64,000 nucleotides of DNA from contig JAVBQK010000069.1 of assembly GCA_031549105.1 (NCBI GenBank), positions 1-64,000 on the forward strand, given 5' to 3'. The position numbers were made by a program, and so were the translations under genes. This document shows, in pieces, positions 17,049 through 25,494 of the stretch. The notes under the pieces were generated by a model. It ran no database searches. It saw only the letters and a program-made list of their open reading frames with translations, and was not told the DNA's origin. This stretch comes from Avichristensenella sp031549105. Its GTDB lineage: Bacteria > Bacillota > Clostridia > Christensenellales > Aristaeellaceae. Each line of letters begins with the position of its first letter. The first letter of the stretch is position 1.

Positions 17049-17975
17049 TCACAGAACCCCCAACAACCACGCATACGCCGGGATCGCTAACAACCCCGCC
17101 AGCGTCGATAGCGCGATGCCGCCGCCGGCGTACTCGGCGTCTGCGCCGTGCTCTTGGGCCCAGAGGCAGGTTTGGGTTTGGGTGGGCATGCCTGACTGCA
17201 CGAAGAAGACGCCGAGGACTTCTTTGGGCAGCCCCATCAGCAGGCATAGGGGCAGGCAGATGGCCGGGCCGATCAGGCAGCGGCCGATTAGCATCGCACT
17301 GTAGCCTTTCTGCCAGCGCAGGCCGTGCGAGAGCATCGAGCAGAGCGTGCAGCCGATGAACAGCATCGAAAGGGGCGTTACTGTTGCGCCCAGATAGCTG
17401 GCGGTGGTCATTACTACGTTCGGAGGGGTAATGCCGATGAGTACCAGGGTGAGGCTGAAGAGACAGGCGATCAGCGGCGGGGATGCCAGCCGCTTCCAGG
17501 GACTTTGCACGCCTCCGCCGCCATCCTTGGCAACCGCCGGTGCACCGATCAGCCACCAGAACAGCGTGTTGACAAGGTAATAGAATAGGACGATGGGCAC
17601 CGCTTCCTCGCCGAAGATCGCGCGACAGACCGGCATGCCCAAGAAGGCCGAGTTCCCCAGCGAGAACAGCGCGCGGAATACGCCGCGCCGCTTCTCGGGA
17701 ATCTTGATCCACACGGAAAGAGGGCCTGCCAGCATGTACATCCCCGCGATGACCAGGAACGGAACAATGAGATAAACCGCGCCATCCAACAGCATAGCGC
17801 GGTCATAGTTGCTCAAAATATTGGAAAAAATGAGGCCCGGCATGCCCACGCGGAGCGTCAGCCGGGAGATGACGGTCTGCGCGTTCGCGCCCAGCCAGCC
17901 GTAACGCTGGCACGCGTACCCGATCGCGATCAGCAGAAATATGACGACGACAATCGATACCGCGCTCTCAAACAT
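17049..17975 (-). CDS. AEC-family transporter (auxin efflux carrier type)
   Basis: Integral membrane protein of 308 aa with about ten hydrophobic helices in the two five-helix halves typical of the AEC/BASS-like fold. Characteristic features are the N-terminal IGYACQRYGWLG, the GNSAFLGMPV block at about residue 110, and the second-half block FFVQSGMPTQTQTCLWAQEHG near the C terminus. Bacterial members export or import small carboxylates such as malate; the substrate here is not visible. The gene starts nine bases after the stop of the upstream aspartate kinase gene, so the two are likely one operon. Confidence 0.85.
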   Translation of the reverse strand: MFESAVSIVVVIFLLIAIGYACQRYGWLGANAQTVISRLTLRVGMPGLIFSNILSNYDRAMLLDGAVYLIVPFLVIAGMYMLAGPLSVWIKIPEKRRGVFRALFSLGNSAFLGMPVCRAIFGEEAVPIVLFYYLVNTLFWWLIGAPAVAKDGGGGVQSPWKRLASPPLIACLFSLTLVLIGITPPNVVMTTASYLGATVTPLSMLFIGCTLCSMLSHGLRWQKGYSAMLIGRCLIGPAICLPLCLLMGLPKEVLGVFFVQSGMPTQTQTCLWAQEHGADAEYAGGGIALSTLAGLLAIPAYAWLLGVL

Positions 17976-17984
17976 GCGCCTTTA

Positions 17985-19298
17985 TCACTCCACAAACGTG
18001 TTGTATATGGCGCGCACCGCCGTCTCAAACTCGGCGTTGTCCACGCCCACGATGATGTTCAGCTCGCTGGAGCCCTGGTCGATCATCCGCACGTTAACGC
18101 CCGCGCGCATCAGCGCGCTGAACAGCTTGGCGCACGTGCCGCGCTGGCGGACCATACCGCGTCCCACGGTGGCAATCAGGGCCATGCTCTCCTTGATGTC
18201 GACATAGTCCGGGTCGGTCAGCTCGTAGATGCGGTTGACAATCGCGGCCTGCTTACCGTTCTCCAGCTGCTTCTCATCCAGCACCACGCACAGCGTGTCG
18301 ATGCCGGAAGGCATGTGCTCAAACGACAGGCCGTGCTCTTCCACCGCCTGCAATACGCGGCGGCCGAAGCCCGTCTCGGCGTTCATCATCGCCTTTTCCA
18401 CGGTGATGACGCGGAAGCCCTTGTGCCCGGCAATGCCGGTGATCGTCGCGTCAATGATGTCCGTCTGCGGCACGATGCGCGTGCCCGGGTGCTCCGGGTG
18501 CACGGTGGAGCGGATGTTGACGGGGATGCCCGCCTTGCGCACCGGGAAGATCGCGTCCTCGTGCAGCACGGACGCGCCCATGTACGATAGCTCGCGCAGC
18601 TCCCGGTAGGTGAGGCAGTCGATGAGCTTGGGGCTGTCGACGATGCGCGGATCGGCCATCAGGAAGCCGGGCACGTCGGTCCAGTTCTCATACAGCGCGG
18701 CCAGCGCGGCGCGCGATACGATCGCGCCGGTGATGTCCGACCCACCGCGCGAGAAGGTATGCACCCGCCCGTCCGGCATGCTGCCGTAAAACCCGGGGAT
18801 GACCGCATGCTCGTGCTGGGCAAGGCCATTTTGCAGCGCCTCATTGGTACGCTCGGCGTCCAGCCGCCCGGTGTCGTCGAAGAAAATATATTGCTGAGGG
18901 TCCATGAAATCCCAGCCGAGGTACTCGGCCAGCATGCGCCCGCACAGGTATTCGCCCCGGCTGGCGGCGTAATCGGCCGTCTCCTCCAGCGGGATGCGCG
19001 CACGCACGATGTCGATCTCTTCTTTCCATGTGGAAGACAGCGAGAGCGCCTCGGCAATCTCGCGGTAGCGCCCTTCGATCTGGTCAAAGGGTCCTGAGAA
19101 GTCCTCGCCCGCCGACGCCAGCGCGTGGCAGCGGTAGAGAAGGTCGGTCACCTTGTCGTCCTTGTCCACGCGCTTGCCTGGCGCGGAGGGCACGACATAC
19201 CGCCGGGACGGGTCCGCATGTAAAATGGACGCGACGTTCTGAAAGCGCGCCGCGTCGCACAGCGAGCTGCCGCCAAACTTGGTCACAATGATGGACAT
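17985..19298 (-). CDS. Aspartate kinase
   Basis: Amino-acid kinase of 437 aa that phosphorylates L-aspartate, the entry to lysine, threonine and methionine synthesis. The N-terminal VTKFGGSSL motif, the central FSRGGSDITGA motif and the TDVPGFLMADPRIV block are intact. Two ACT domains occupy about residues 300-437, consistent with amino-acid feedback control. The ATG at 19298 follows GGAG at seven bases; an upstream in-frame start lacks a site. Which feedback isoform it is cannot be read. TTGTCT and TTTAAT with an 18-base spacer on the minus strand near 19328-19357 may be its promoter. The downstream neighbour is an AEC transporter. Confidence 0.92.
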   Translation of the reverse strand: MSIIVTKFGGSSLCDAARFQNVASILHADPSRRYVVPSAPGKRVDKDDKVTDLLYRCHALASAGEDFSGPFDQIEGRYREIAEALSLSSTWKEEIDIVRARIPLEETADYAASRGEYLCGRMLAEYLGWDFMDPQQYIFFDDTGRLDAERTNEALQNGLAQHEHAVIPGFYGSMPDGRVHTFSRGGSDITGAIVSRAALAALYENWTDVPGFLMADPRIVDSPKLIDCLTYRELRELSYMGASVLHEDAIFPVRKAGIPVNIRSTVHPEHPGTRIVPQTDIIDATITGIAGHKGFRVITVEKAMMNAETGFGRRVLQAVEEHGLSFEHMPSGIDTLCVVLDEKQLENGKQAAIVNRIYELTDPDYVDIKESMALIATVGRGMVRQRGTCAKLFSALMRAGVNVRMIDQGSSELNIIVGVDNAEFETAVRAIYNTFVE

Positions 19299-19619
19299 GG
19301 TATCACTCCGTTTCCTGCTGCGGCGCGAATTAAAAGATATCGCGCCATATGGAGACAATTTCGCTATAACGTATGTTTTGCCCCGTCAAGGGGTGCACGT
19401 ATGCATACGCCGCAAAACGGATTGGAATATGATACCACACGCGCGCCCATTTGTGAACCGGCAATTTGCCGGGAAATGGCGAAAAAAGGTGTGCATGGTT
19501 TTGCAGGATTCCAAATCGCATGCTGCAAAACGGTGTTTTGCGATCGTGTCGGAAGGAGCCTGGGCGCGCTGTGGCGAACTGTACACACAGCATTATAACA
19601 GCACGGAGGAATAGGATAT
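19299..19619. other. Divergent intergenic region between aspartate kinase and araA, with palindrome
   Basis: This 321-base gap holds no supported gene. A perfect 12-base palindrome CGTATGCATACG lies at 19398-19409, and GGCAATTTGCC is a second inverted repeat near 19460. Two stretches resembling each other (CGCCGCAAAACGG and GCTGCAAAACGG) lie about 115 bases apart. The palindrome is about 210 bases before araA and could be an operator for an arabinose regulator; no regulator gene is adjacent. Confidence 0.35.
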
Positions 19620-21107
19620 ATGCCTGAAATGAAGGGGCTTTCGCAGTACCGGTTCTGGTTCGTCGTCGGCTCGCAGCATCTCTATGGCGAGGAAACGCTG
19701 CGGCAGGTGGCCGCCCATGCGCAGGCGATGGCCGAAGGGCTGTCCGCCGCGCCGGAAATTCCGTGCAAGGTGGTGATGAAGCCCATCGTCACCACGCCCG
19801 ACCAGATCGAGGAGACGATGCGCGCCGCCAATGCCGACCCGGCCTGCGCGGGCGTCATCACCTGGATGCACACGTTCTCTCCCTCCAAGATGTGGATCGG
19901 CGGGTTTTCGATACTGCAGAAGCCGTATTGCCACCTGCACACGCAGTTTAACCGCCATATCCCCGATGCGGGAATCGACATGGATTTCATGAACCTGAAC
20001 CAGAGCGCACACGGCGACCGGGAGCACGGGTTCATCGGCGCGCGCATGCGGCTGGCCCGCAAGATCGTCGTGGGGTACTGGGAGGACGCGCCGGTGCGCG
20101 AGAAGATTGGCGCGTGGATGCGCTCCGCCGTGGGTGCGGCGGTCAGCCGTTCGCTGAAGGTGATGCGCTTTGGCGACAACATGCGGCAGGTGGCCGTCAC
20201 CGAGGGCGACAAGGTCGAGGTGCAGATGAAGCTTGGCTGGCAGGTGAACACCCACCCGGTGGGCGATCTGGTCGCGATTATGAACGACGTAACCGACGCC
20301 GAGGTCGACGCCCAGATGGCGGCGTACAGCGAGAAATACAATCTGGCGACGGATGATGTGGATACCGTGCGCTACCAGGCGCGCGAGGAAATCGCGATAC
20401 GGAAGATGCTGCAGGCGAATGGCTGCGGCGCGTATACCAATACGTTTGAAGACCTGCATGGCATGCGGCAGTTGCCCGGGCTGGCATCGCAGGACCTGAT
20501 GGCCGAGGGGTATGGCTACGGCGGCGAAGGCGACTGGAAGGTCTCCGCGATGACGCACGTGATGAAACGCATGGCCGAGGGCATGGGCGGCGGCACGGCG
20601 TTCATGGAGGACTACACCTACGACCTCGCGCTGGGCAATGAGCTGTCGCTCGGCGCACACATGCTGGAGGTCTGCCCTTCGCTGGCGGCGGAGAAGCCGC
20701 GCATCGAGGTGCATCCGCTGGGCATCGGCGACCGGGAACCGCCCGCACGCCTGGTGTTCGAGGGCAAGGCAGGCCCGGCGATCGTCGCGTCGCTGGTGGA
20801 TATGGGCGGGCGGCTGCGGCTGATCGTGCAGGATGTGGAGGCGGTGAAACCCATCTACCGCATGCCGAACCTGCCAGTGGCCCGCGTGATGTGGAAGGCG
20901 TACCCGGACTTCGCCACCGGCGCGGAGTGCTGGATTCTGGCGGGCGGCGCGCACCACACGGTGTTTAGTTACGACGTAACCGCCCCAATGATGGCTGACT
21001 GGGCGGAGATCATGGGCATTGAGTATGTGCACATCGGCAGGGAAACGACGGCCGAAGGGCTGAAGCAGCAGCTGTTCATGGCGGACCTGGCCTGGAAACT
21101 GCGGTGA
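19620..21107 (+). CDS. araA: L-arabinose isomerase
   Basis: Converts L-arabinose to L-ribulose, 495 aa, full family length. The N terminus QYRFWFVVGSQHLYGEE is diagnostic. The metal-ligand residues lie in FMEDYTYDL, EVCPSLA, VHPLGIG and the terminal GGAHHTVFS block. GGAGGAATAGG precedes the ATG. araD begins 10 bases after the stop. No araB is present, so the ribulokinase must be elsewhere or its job be done by another FGGY kinase such as the XylB at the start of the window (inference). Confidence 0.96.
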   Translation: MPEMKGLSQYRFWFVVGSQHLYGEETLRQVAAHAQAMAEGLSAAPEIPCKVVMKPIVTTPDQIEETMRAANADPACAGVITWMHTFSPSKMWIGGFSILQKPYCHLHTQFNRHIPDAGIDMDFMNLNQSAHGDREHGFIGARMRLARKIVVGYWEDAPVREKIGAWMRSAVGAAVSRSLKVMRFGDNMRQVAVTEGDKVEVQMKLGWQVNTHPVGDLVAIMNDVTDAEVDAQMAAYSEKYNLATDDVDTVRYQAREEIAIRKMLQANGCGAYTNTFEDLHGMRQLPGLASQDLMAEGYGYGGEGDWKVSAMTHVMKRMAEGMGGGTAFMEDYTYDLALGNELSLGAHMLEVCPSLAAEKPRIEVHPLGIGDREPPARLVFEGKAGPAIVASLVDMGGRLRLIVQDVEAVKPIYRMPNLPVARVMWKAYPDFATGAECWILAGGAHHTVFSYDVTAPMMADWAEIMGIEYVHIGRETTAEGLKQQLFMADLAWKLR

Positions 21108-21117
21108 GGTGAGAAAG

Positions 21118-21807
21118 ATGCTGGAAGCGCTAAAGCAAAGGGTTTTTGAGGCAAACATGCTGCTGCCCGCACACGGGCTGGTGACGTTTACCTGGGGCAA
21201 CGTGTCGGGGATCGACCGGGAAGCCGGGCTGGTGGTGATCAAGCCATCCGGCGTGGACTACGCGGTGATGACCGCTGCGGACATGGTGGTCGTGGACCTG
21301 GAAGGCAAGCGCGTGGAGGGGACCATGAACCCCTCCTCCGACACGCCCACGCACGTCGCGCTCTACAGTGCGTTCCCGGCGCTGGGTGGCATTGTGCACA
21401 CGCACAGCCGCTGGGCGACGATCTTCGCGCAGATGGGCCGCGGCATTCCCGCACTGGGCACCACACACGCCGATTATTTCTACGGCGAAATCCCCTGCAC
21501 GCGCCGCATGACACAGGCCGAGATTGAGGGCGAGTACGAGCTGGAGACGGGCAATGTGATCATCGAGCGGTTCGCCGGGATCGACCCTATGCAGGTGCCC
21601 GCCGCGCTGGTGTACAGCCACGGGCCGTTCGCCTGGGGTAAGGACGCGATGGAGGCCGTGCACAATGCCGTCGTGCTGGAAGAGGTGGCCATGATGGCGT
21701 GGCACACCGTGCACGCAGCAGGCACCGCCCCGATGCAGCAGGAGCTGCTTGACAAGCACTACCTGCGCAAGCACGGCGTGGGTGCTTATTACGGGCAGAC
21801 AAAATAA
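21118..21807 (+). CDS. araD: L-ribulose-5-phosphate 4-epimerase
   Basis: Class II aldolase-fold epimerase of 229 aa that turns L-ribulose 5-phosphate into D-xylulose 5-phosphate. LVTFTWGNVSG and VIKPSGVDY form the phosphate site. The zinc ligands lie in IVHTHSRWATIFAQ and the later His block, with catalytic residues in GTTHADYFYGEIPCTR. The ATG at 21118 follows GAGGTG by seven bases; a GTG nine bases upstream lies too close to the araA stop. It is translationally close to araA. A 9-bp hairpin lies after the stop. Confidence 0.95.
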   Translation: MLEALKQRVFEANMLLPAHGLVTFTWGNVSGIDREAGLVVIKPSGVDYAVMTAADMVVVDLEGKRVEGTMNPSSDTPTHVALYSAFPALGGIVHTHSRWATIFAQMGRGIPALGTTHADYFYGEIPCTRRMTQAEIEGEYELETGNVIIERFAGIDPMQVPAALVYSHGPFAWGKDAMEAVHNAVVLEEVAMMAWHTVHAAGTAPMQQELLDKHYLRKHGVGAYYGQTK

Positions 21808-21838
21808 GACAATTTGGCACAATCAGAGGTTTATCTGT

Positions 21839-21867
21839 CGGCGCGGCAAGAGGATGGAGCCGCGCCG
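21839..21867 (+). terminator. Hairpin after araD, possible attenuator/terminator
   Basis: CGGCGCGGC and GCCGCGCCG form a perfect 9-bp stem with an 11-base loop. The T-rich stretch that follows is weak, so read-through into the oxidoreductase gene is possible. Confidence 0.45.
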
Positions 21868-21933
21868 CGTCGTATTTATTGATGAGATTTTCGCGCATGG
21901 GTACGACTATTATAGAAATCGAGGAGAAACAAT

Positions 21934-22989
21934 ATGCCTCACCTTCTTGCGATCATTGGCCTGGGCGGCATGGGCGGCTGGCACTACGAGAACATCACCG
22001 AGAAGATCCCCGGCATCCGCGTCAAGGGCGCGTATGACATCCGCGAGGAGGCGATGGACAGGGCGCGCGATCTGGGTCTGTTCCCCTATGCGTCGGTGGA
22101 TGCGCTGCTGGCAGATGACGAAATCGAGCTGGTGACCATCGCCACACCCAACAACTTCCACAAGGACCTGGCGATCCGCTGCCTGCGCGCTGGCAAACAT
22201 GTCGTCTGCGAAAAGCCGGTAACCCTCAACGCCGCCGAGCTTTCCGAGATCATCGCAGTCTCGGGGGAGACGGGCCGCCTCTTCTCCATCCACCAGAACC
22301 GCCGCTGGGACCGCGACTACCGCATCGTGCGCGAGGTGATCGAGTCCGGCCTGATCGGCACACCCTACTTCATCGAGAGCAAGGTACAGGGGTCGCGCGG
22401 ATCAATGCACGGCTGGCGCGGGCACAAGCTCAACGGCGGCGGCATGCTGCTGGACTGGGGCGTGCACCTGATCGACCAGGTGATGGACATGATCAAATCC
22501 CCGGTGGTGGCGGTTGACGGGCATCTCCTGTCCGTCTGCACCCCGGAGGTGGACGACAATATCAAACTGCTGCTGCGCTTTGAAAGCGGCGTCTCCGTGC
22601 TGCTGGAGATGGCGACCAACTGCTTCATCCGCCAGCCGCGCTGGCACGTCTGCTGCACAGACGGCACCCTTCAAATTGACAACTGGAAGTGCGACGGCCG
22701 CATCGTCCAGCTGAACTGCGACCAGGAGATGGCCTGGGCGGACGACATCGTTTACACCGAAGCCGGCCCGACCCGCACCATGGCCCCGCGCCCCAAGGAG
22801 ACCACCCGCGAGCTGCCGCTCCCCGACGTGAAGACCGACTGGAGCGACTACTACCAAAACATCGTTGCGGTCCTGGAAGGCCGCGCCGAGCTGATCGTCC
22901 GGCCCGAGCAGGCGCTGCGCGTCATGCAGGTGATCGATCTGCTGTTTGAATCGCAGGTGCAGCAGCGCGGGTTGGCGTGCAGGGTTTGA
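21934..22989 (+). CDS. Gfo/Idh/MocA-family oxidoreductase
   Basis: NAD(P)-dependent dehydrogenase of 351 aa. The Rossmann motif LAIIGLGGMGG is at the N terminus. The family signature GKHVVCEKPVTLN, with the Lys that contacts cofactor and substrate, lies at about residue 90. The downstream half has the beta-sheet substrate domain with GGGMLLDWGVHLIDQV, whose Asp and His are the usual catalytic pair. GAGGAG lies seven bases before the start. Substrate is probably a sugar, inositol or sugar acid; araA and araD just upstream suggest carbohydrate use but do not define it. Confidence 0.85.
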   Translation: MPHLLAIIGLGGMGGWHYENITEKIPGIRVKGAYDIREEAMDRARDLGLFPYASVDALLADDEIELVTIATPNNFHKDLAIRCLRAGKHVVCEKPVTLNAAELSEIIAVSGETGRLFSIHQNRRWDRDYRIVREVIESGLIGTPYFIESKVQGSRGSMHGWRGHKLNGGGMLLDWGVHLIDQVMDMIKSPVVAVDGHLLSVCTPEVDDNIKLLLRFESGVSVLLEMATNCFIRQPRWHVCCTDGTLQIDNWKCDGRIVQLNCDQEMAWADDIVYTEAGPTRTMAPRPKETTRELPLPDVKTDWSDYYQNIVAVLEGRAELIVRPEQALRVMQVIDLLFESQVQQRGLACRV

Positions 22990-22999
22990 CGACGGGGAG

Positions 23000-23098
23000 G
23001 GACGGGGGAACGCCAGGGGGACTCTGTCCCCCTGGACCCCCTGCGAAGGGCTTTGCCCTTTCGAAACCCATGTTCTCCTCCGGGCGAGGGTGGGGTTC
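23000..23098. repeat. Mosaic intergenic repeat cluster, copy 6
   Basis: CCAGGGGGAC-TCT-GTCCCCCTGG is at 23013-23035. A GAAGGGCTTTGCCCTTTC module and the AACCCATGTT tail follow. It sits right after the oxidoreductase stop. Confidence 0.8.
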
Positions 23099-23126
23099 TT
23101 CTATGTGATAAGGAATGGGTAGGGAT

Positions 23127-23507
23127 ATGACGACGGAAGAGGTTCTGGCTTATTCTTTGGCGAAGCCGTGGGCTTATTTGGAGCATCCGTTTGGGCCGGA
23201 TTCCTGCTGTGTGAAGGTTGGACCGGAGGAGGGACCTCGGCGTATCTTTGTGCAGCTGTTTTCGCTGGGCGGGGAGGCCTGCGCGACGTTTACTTGCGAT
23301 AGCGCTGCTGGGGAATTGTACCGCAATGCTTACCCGGGCGAGGTGGTGCGTGGGTATCACTGTCCGCCGGTGCAGCAGCCGTTTTTCAATACCGTCAGGC
23401 TCAGTAGCAGCGTGCCGGATGAAGTGATCCTTGCGATGGTCGACCATGCGCATGCTGTCGCGGCATCCAAACTGCCCAAGCGCGCGCGGGTGAAGCTGGT
23501 GCCGTGA
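23127..23507 (+). CDS. MmcQ/YjbR-family protein
   Basis: Small protein of 126 aa matching the MmcQ/YjbR family (fold related to CyaY). Features are the N-terminal LAYSLAKPWAYLEHPFGP, the central FVQLFSLGGEACATFTCD and the C-terminal blocks with YHCPPVQQPFFNTVRL and VDHAHAVAASKLPKRAR. The family is described as DNA-binding in some members, but its cell role is not established. The start is uncertain: 23127 is used, with 23115 in frame upstream. Its stop abuts that of the convergent downstream gene, the two sharing the sequence TGATCA with no base between. Confidence 0.72.
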   Translation: MTTEEVLAYSLAKPWAYLEHPFGPDSCCVKVGPEEGPRRIFVQLFSLGGEACATFTCDSAAGELYRNAYPGEVVRGYHCPPVQQPFFNTVRLSSSVPDEVILAMVDHAHAVAASKLPKRARVKLVP

Positions 23508-24161
23508 TCAGGCCTTGCCGCGCAGCTTGAGGATCGCGCGTTCGGGCGCGTCCTTGGAATTGCCCCATGGCTTGTCCGAATTGCGGTAGTCAAACTTGAG
23601 CGTGAACCATTCCAGTTCCTTCTCGATGCGGTCCAGGTTTTCGCGCTGCAATGTGTCCAGCGCCTTCGCGAACTCGTCCGATCCCATTTGGGTCAACGCC
23701 CGGGCATGCGGCATGCATACGCCCTTGGACGCGGTGAACACCTTCTTAAAATCCACATCCGTTTTCCACAGATGAACAACCGTATAGAGGTAGCGGTTCA
23801 TCGTTACCTCCAACCGGTCGCAGAGGATGCACGTCTCCGGCGCATCTAGCTTCGGCTCCTTTTTCGCAAAGAAGCCTTTTTTGCCTGCGGGCGCGGGCAG
23901 CGCGGCAATCATTTCCTTCAGGTGCGTGTGCGTCATCAGCGCCAGCCCCAGCCGGTTCTGCATGCCAAGCATCATCTCAAAGTGATGCGCGCAAAACCCT
24001 TTGGCATTGACCTCGATGCGCACATCCGGCTCCATCACCGAAGCGCCCAGAAAGCTCTCCAGGTAGGACTGCTCTGCCGCCGCGCGCAAATCACAAAGCG
24101 GGCACTCGCTATCCTTCTTGTATGCATCCCAAACCGGTATCGTATCAATATGGTAGTGCAA
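23508..24161 (-). CDS. Conserved Cys-motif protein, DUF6062-like
   Basis: Protein of 217 aa with metal-site-like motifs CPLCDL (residue about 21), CAHHFEMML (about 57) and CILCDRLE (about 105), arranged as in zinc-binding proteins. The family, which I take to be DUF6062 of Firmicutes, has no known function. The start codon is TTG at 24161, five bases after GAGGTG, and no in-frame ATG exists near it. There is no signal peptide or membrane helix, so it is cytoplasmic. It is convergent with the YjbR-like gene. Confidence 0.65.
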   Translation of the reverse strand: MHYHIDTIPVWDAYKKDSECPLCDLRAAAEQSYLESFLGASVMEPDVRIEVNAKGFCAHHFEMMLGMQNRLGLALMTHTHLKEMIAALPAPAGKKGFFAKKEPKLDAPETCILCDRLEVTMNRYLYTVVHLWKTDVDFKKVFTASKGVCMPHARALTQMGSDEFAKALDTLQRENLDRIEKELEWFTLKFDYRNSDKPWGNSKDAPERAILKLRGKA

Positions 24162-24194
24162 AAAAGCACCTCACCCTCGGAGTAATTGCGGATA

Positions 24195-24402
24195 AAAAAA
24201 GAAAACCCACCCGCAGGCGAAATGTCGGAGGTCCGGGGGAACCGAAGCCGCATTCCGCCAGTGGCGGAATCAAATGCGGCGCAGGTTGGTTTTCCTACAG
24301 AGCGGCGCTTGCGCCGCGACAATAGGAAAACCCGGGCAGAGGCCTCCTGGCGAGGGGTCCAGGGGCGCAGCGCTCCCCTGGCGTCCCCCCGTCCCCCGCT
24401 CT
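24195..24402. repeat. Mosaic intergenic repeat cluster, copy 7 (long form, inverted)
   Basis: The modules of copy 2 appear here in the opposite order and orientation. The hairpin ATTCCGCCAGTGGCGGAAT is at 24253-24271, and the 45-base element between GGTTTTCCTA (24288-24297) and TAGGAAAACC (24323-24332) follows. CCAGGGG-type palindromes lie up to 24380. It fills the gap after potD. Confidence 0.85.
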
Positions 24403-24405
24403 TCC

Positions 24406-25446
24406 CTACCGTGCGCTCTTCACCGCCAGCCAAATCTGGTTATACACGCGGATGTCCTGGGAGATGTCGTTGAAGAACTCGCAGGTGTCCAGCGTTTCCT
24501 GGCTGGGGAAGAGGGTCTCGTCGGCACGGGTCTCGTCGTCCACCATTTCGACAACGGCGCTGTTGGGTGTGGAGTACCAGATTTCCTCGAAGTTCAGGAG
24601 GGCGATGTCCGGGCGGCACATGAAATCGATGAAGATTTCAGCGTTCGTCTTGTTCTTGGCACCCTTAGGTACACACATCGCATCGACCCAGACGTTGCTG
24701 CCCTCGTCCGGCACTACGTAGCAGAGGCTGTCGTTGTAGCCCATCGCGAAGGCCGCGTCACCGGACCACATCACGGCCAGGGCAGCTTCACCCGCGATCA
24801 TCTTATCCTTGGTTTCGTCTACTTGATAGGCCTTGACGATGCCCAGCTTTTTCTGCTCGATCAGCTTCTCTTTGGCGTGGTCCAGCGCGTCCTTGTCGCG
24901 GGTGTTCATCGAGTAGCCGAGCATCTTCAGCGTGACGCCCACGGTGTCGCGGATGGAGTCGAGCATGAAGACGTTGTCCTTGTAGTCCACGTCCCACAGC
25001 GCGGTCCAGCTCGTCACGGGCTCCTTGACCATCTTCTCGTTGTAGAGGATGCCCACCGTGCCCCACATGTACGGCACGGAGTACTTCATGCCCGGGTCAT
25101 AGCCTGGGTCCATGAGCCAGTCAAGCGTGTTGGCGGCATTCGGGATGTTCGCCATGTCCAGTTCTTCCAACAGGTCCTCGGCGATCAGCCGCTCGACAAT
25201 GTAATCCGAGGGGAAGATCACGTCGTAATTGGCCGGGTCGGCGCGCACCTGCACGAGCATATCCTCGTTGGTGGTGAAGCGCATGTAGTTGACCTTGATG
25301 CCCGTCTCTTCCTCAAAAAGCGAGAGGGCTTCCTCGGAGATATAATCCTCCCAGTTGAAGACGTTGACTTCCTCCGCGGCAAAAGCCAGCGGCGCGGCGG
25401 AAAGCAGCATCACCAGGGAGAGCACGGCGGCAAACAACTTTTTCAT
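24406..25446 (-). CDS. potD: Spermidine/putrescine ABC transporter substrate-binding protein
   Basis: Extracellular polyamine-binding protein of 346 aa. A cleavable signal peptide (LFAAVLSLVMLLSAAPLAFAAEE) has an A-x-A type site and no lipobox Cys, unusual for a Gram-positive binding protein. The mature start VNVFNWEDYISEEALSLFEEETGI is diagnostic of the PotD/PotF family. Acidic and aromatic residues in FPSDYIVERL, AALAVMWSGDAAFAM and YVVPDEGSNVWVDAMCVP line the usual polyamine pocket. GGAGGAC precedes the start. It is the last gene of the XRE-potABCD operon, 48 bases after potC. Confidence 0.93.
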   Translation of the reverse strand: MKKLFAAVLSLVMLLSAAPLAFAAEEVNVFNWEDYISEEALSLFEEETGIKVNYMRFTTNEDMLVQVRADPANYDVIFPSDYIVERLIAEDLLEELDMANIPNAANTLDWLMDPGYDPGMKYSVPYMWGTVGILYNEKMVKEPVTSWTALWDVDYKDNVFMLDSIRDTVGVTLKMLGYSMNTRDKDALDHAKEKLIEQKKLGIVKAYQVDETKDKMIAGEAALAVMWSGDAAFAMGYNDSLCYVVPDEGSNVWVDAMCVPKGAKNKTNAEIFIDFMCRPDIALLNFEEIWYSTPNSAVVEMVDDETRADETLFPSQETLDTCEFFNDISQDIRVYNQIWLAVKSAR

Positions 25447-25494
25447 GGGCAGAAGTCCTCCTTGTTTGGCAGAATGGGTGTATCCTAAATCCCG

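Noticed and set aside
16774..17712. A 312-codon minus-strand frame overlapping the AEC transporter and the repeat cluster.
   Set aside because: Its N-terminal part is the transporter in another frame and its end is translated repeat; no family signal.
19593..21242. A 549-codon minus-strand frame.
   Set aside because: It is the antisense shadow of araA, with no ribosome site or recognisable domain.
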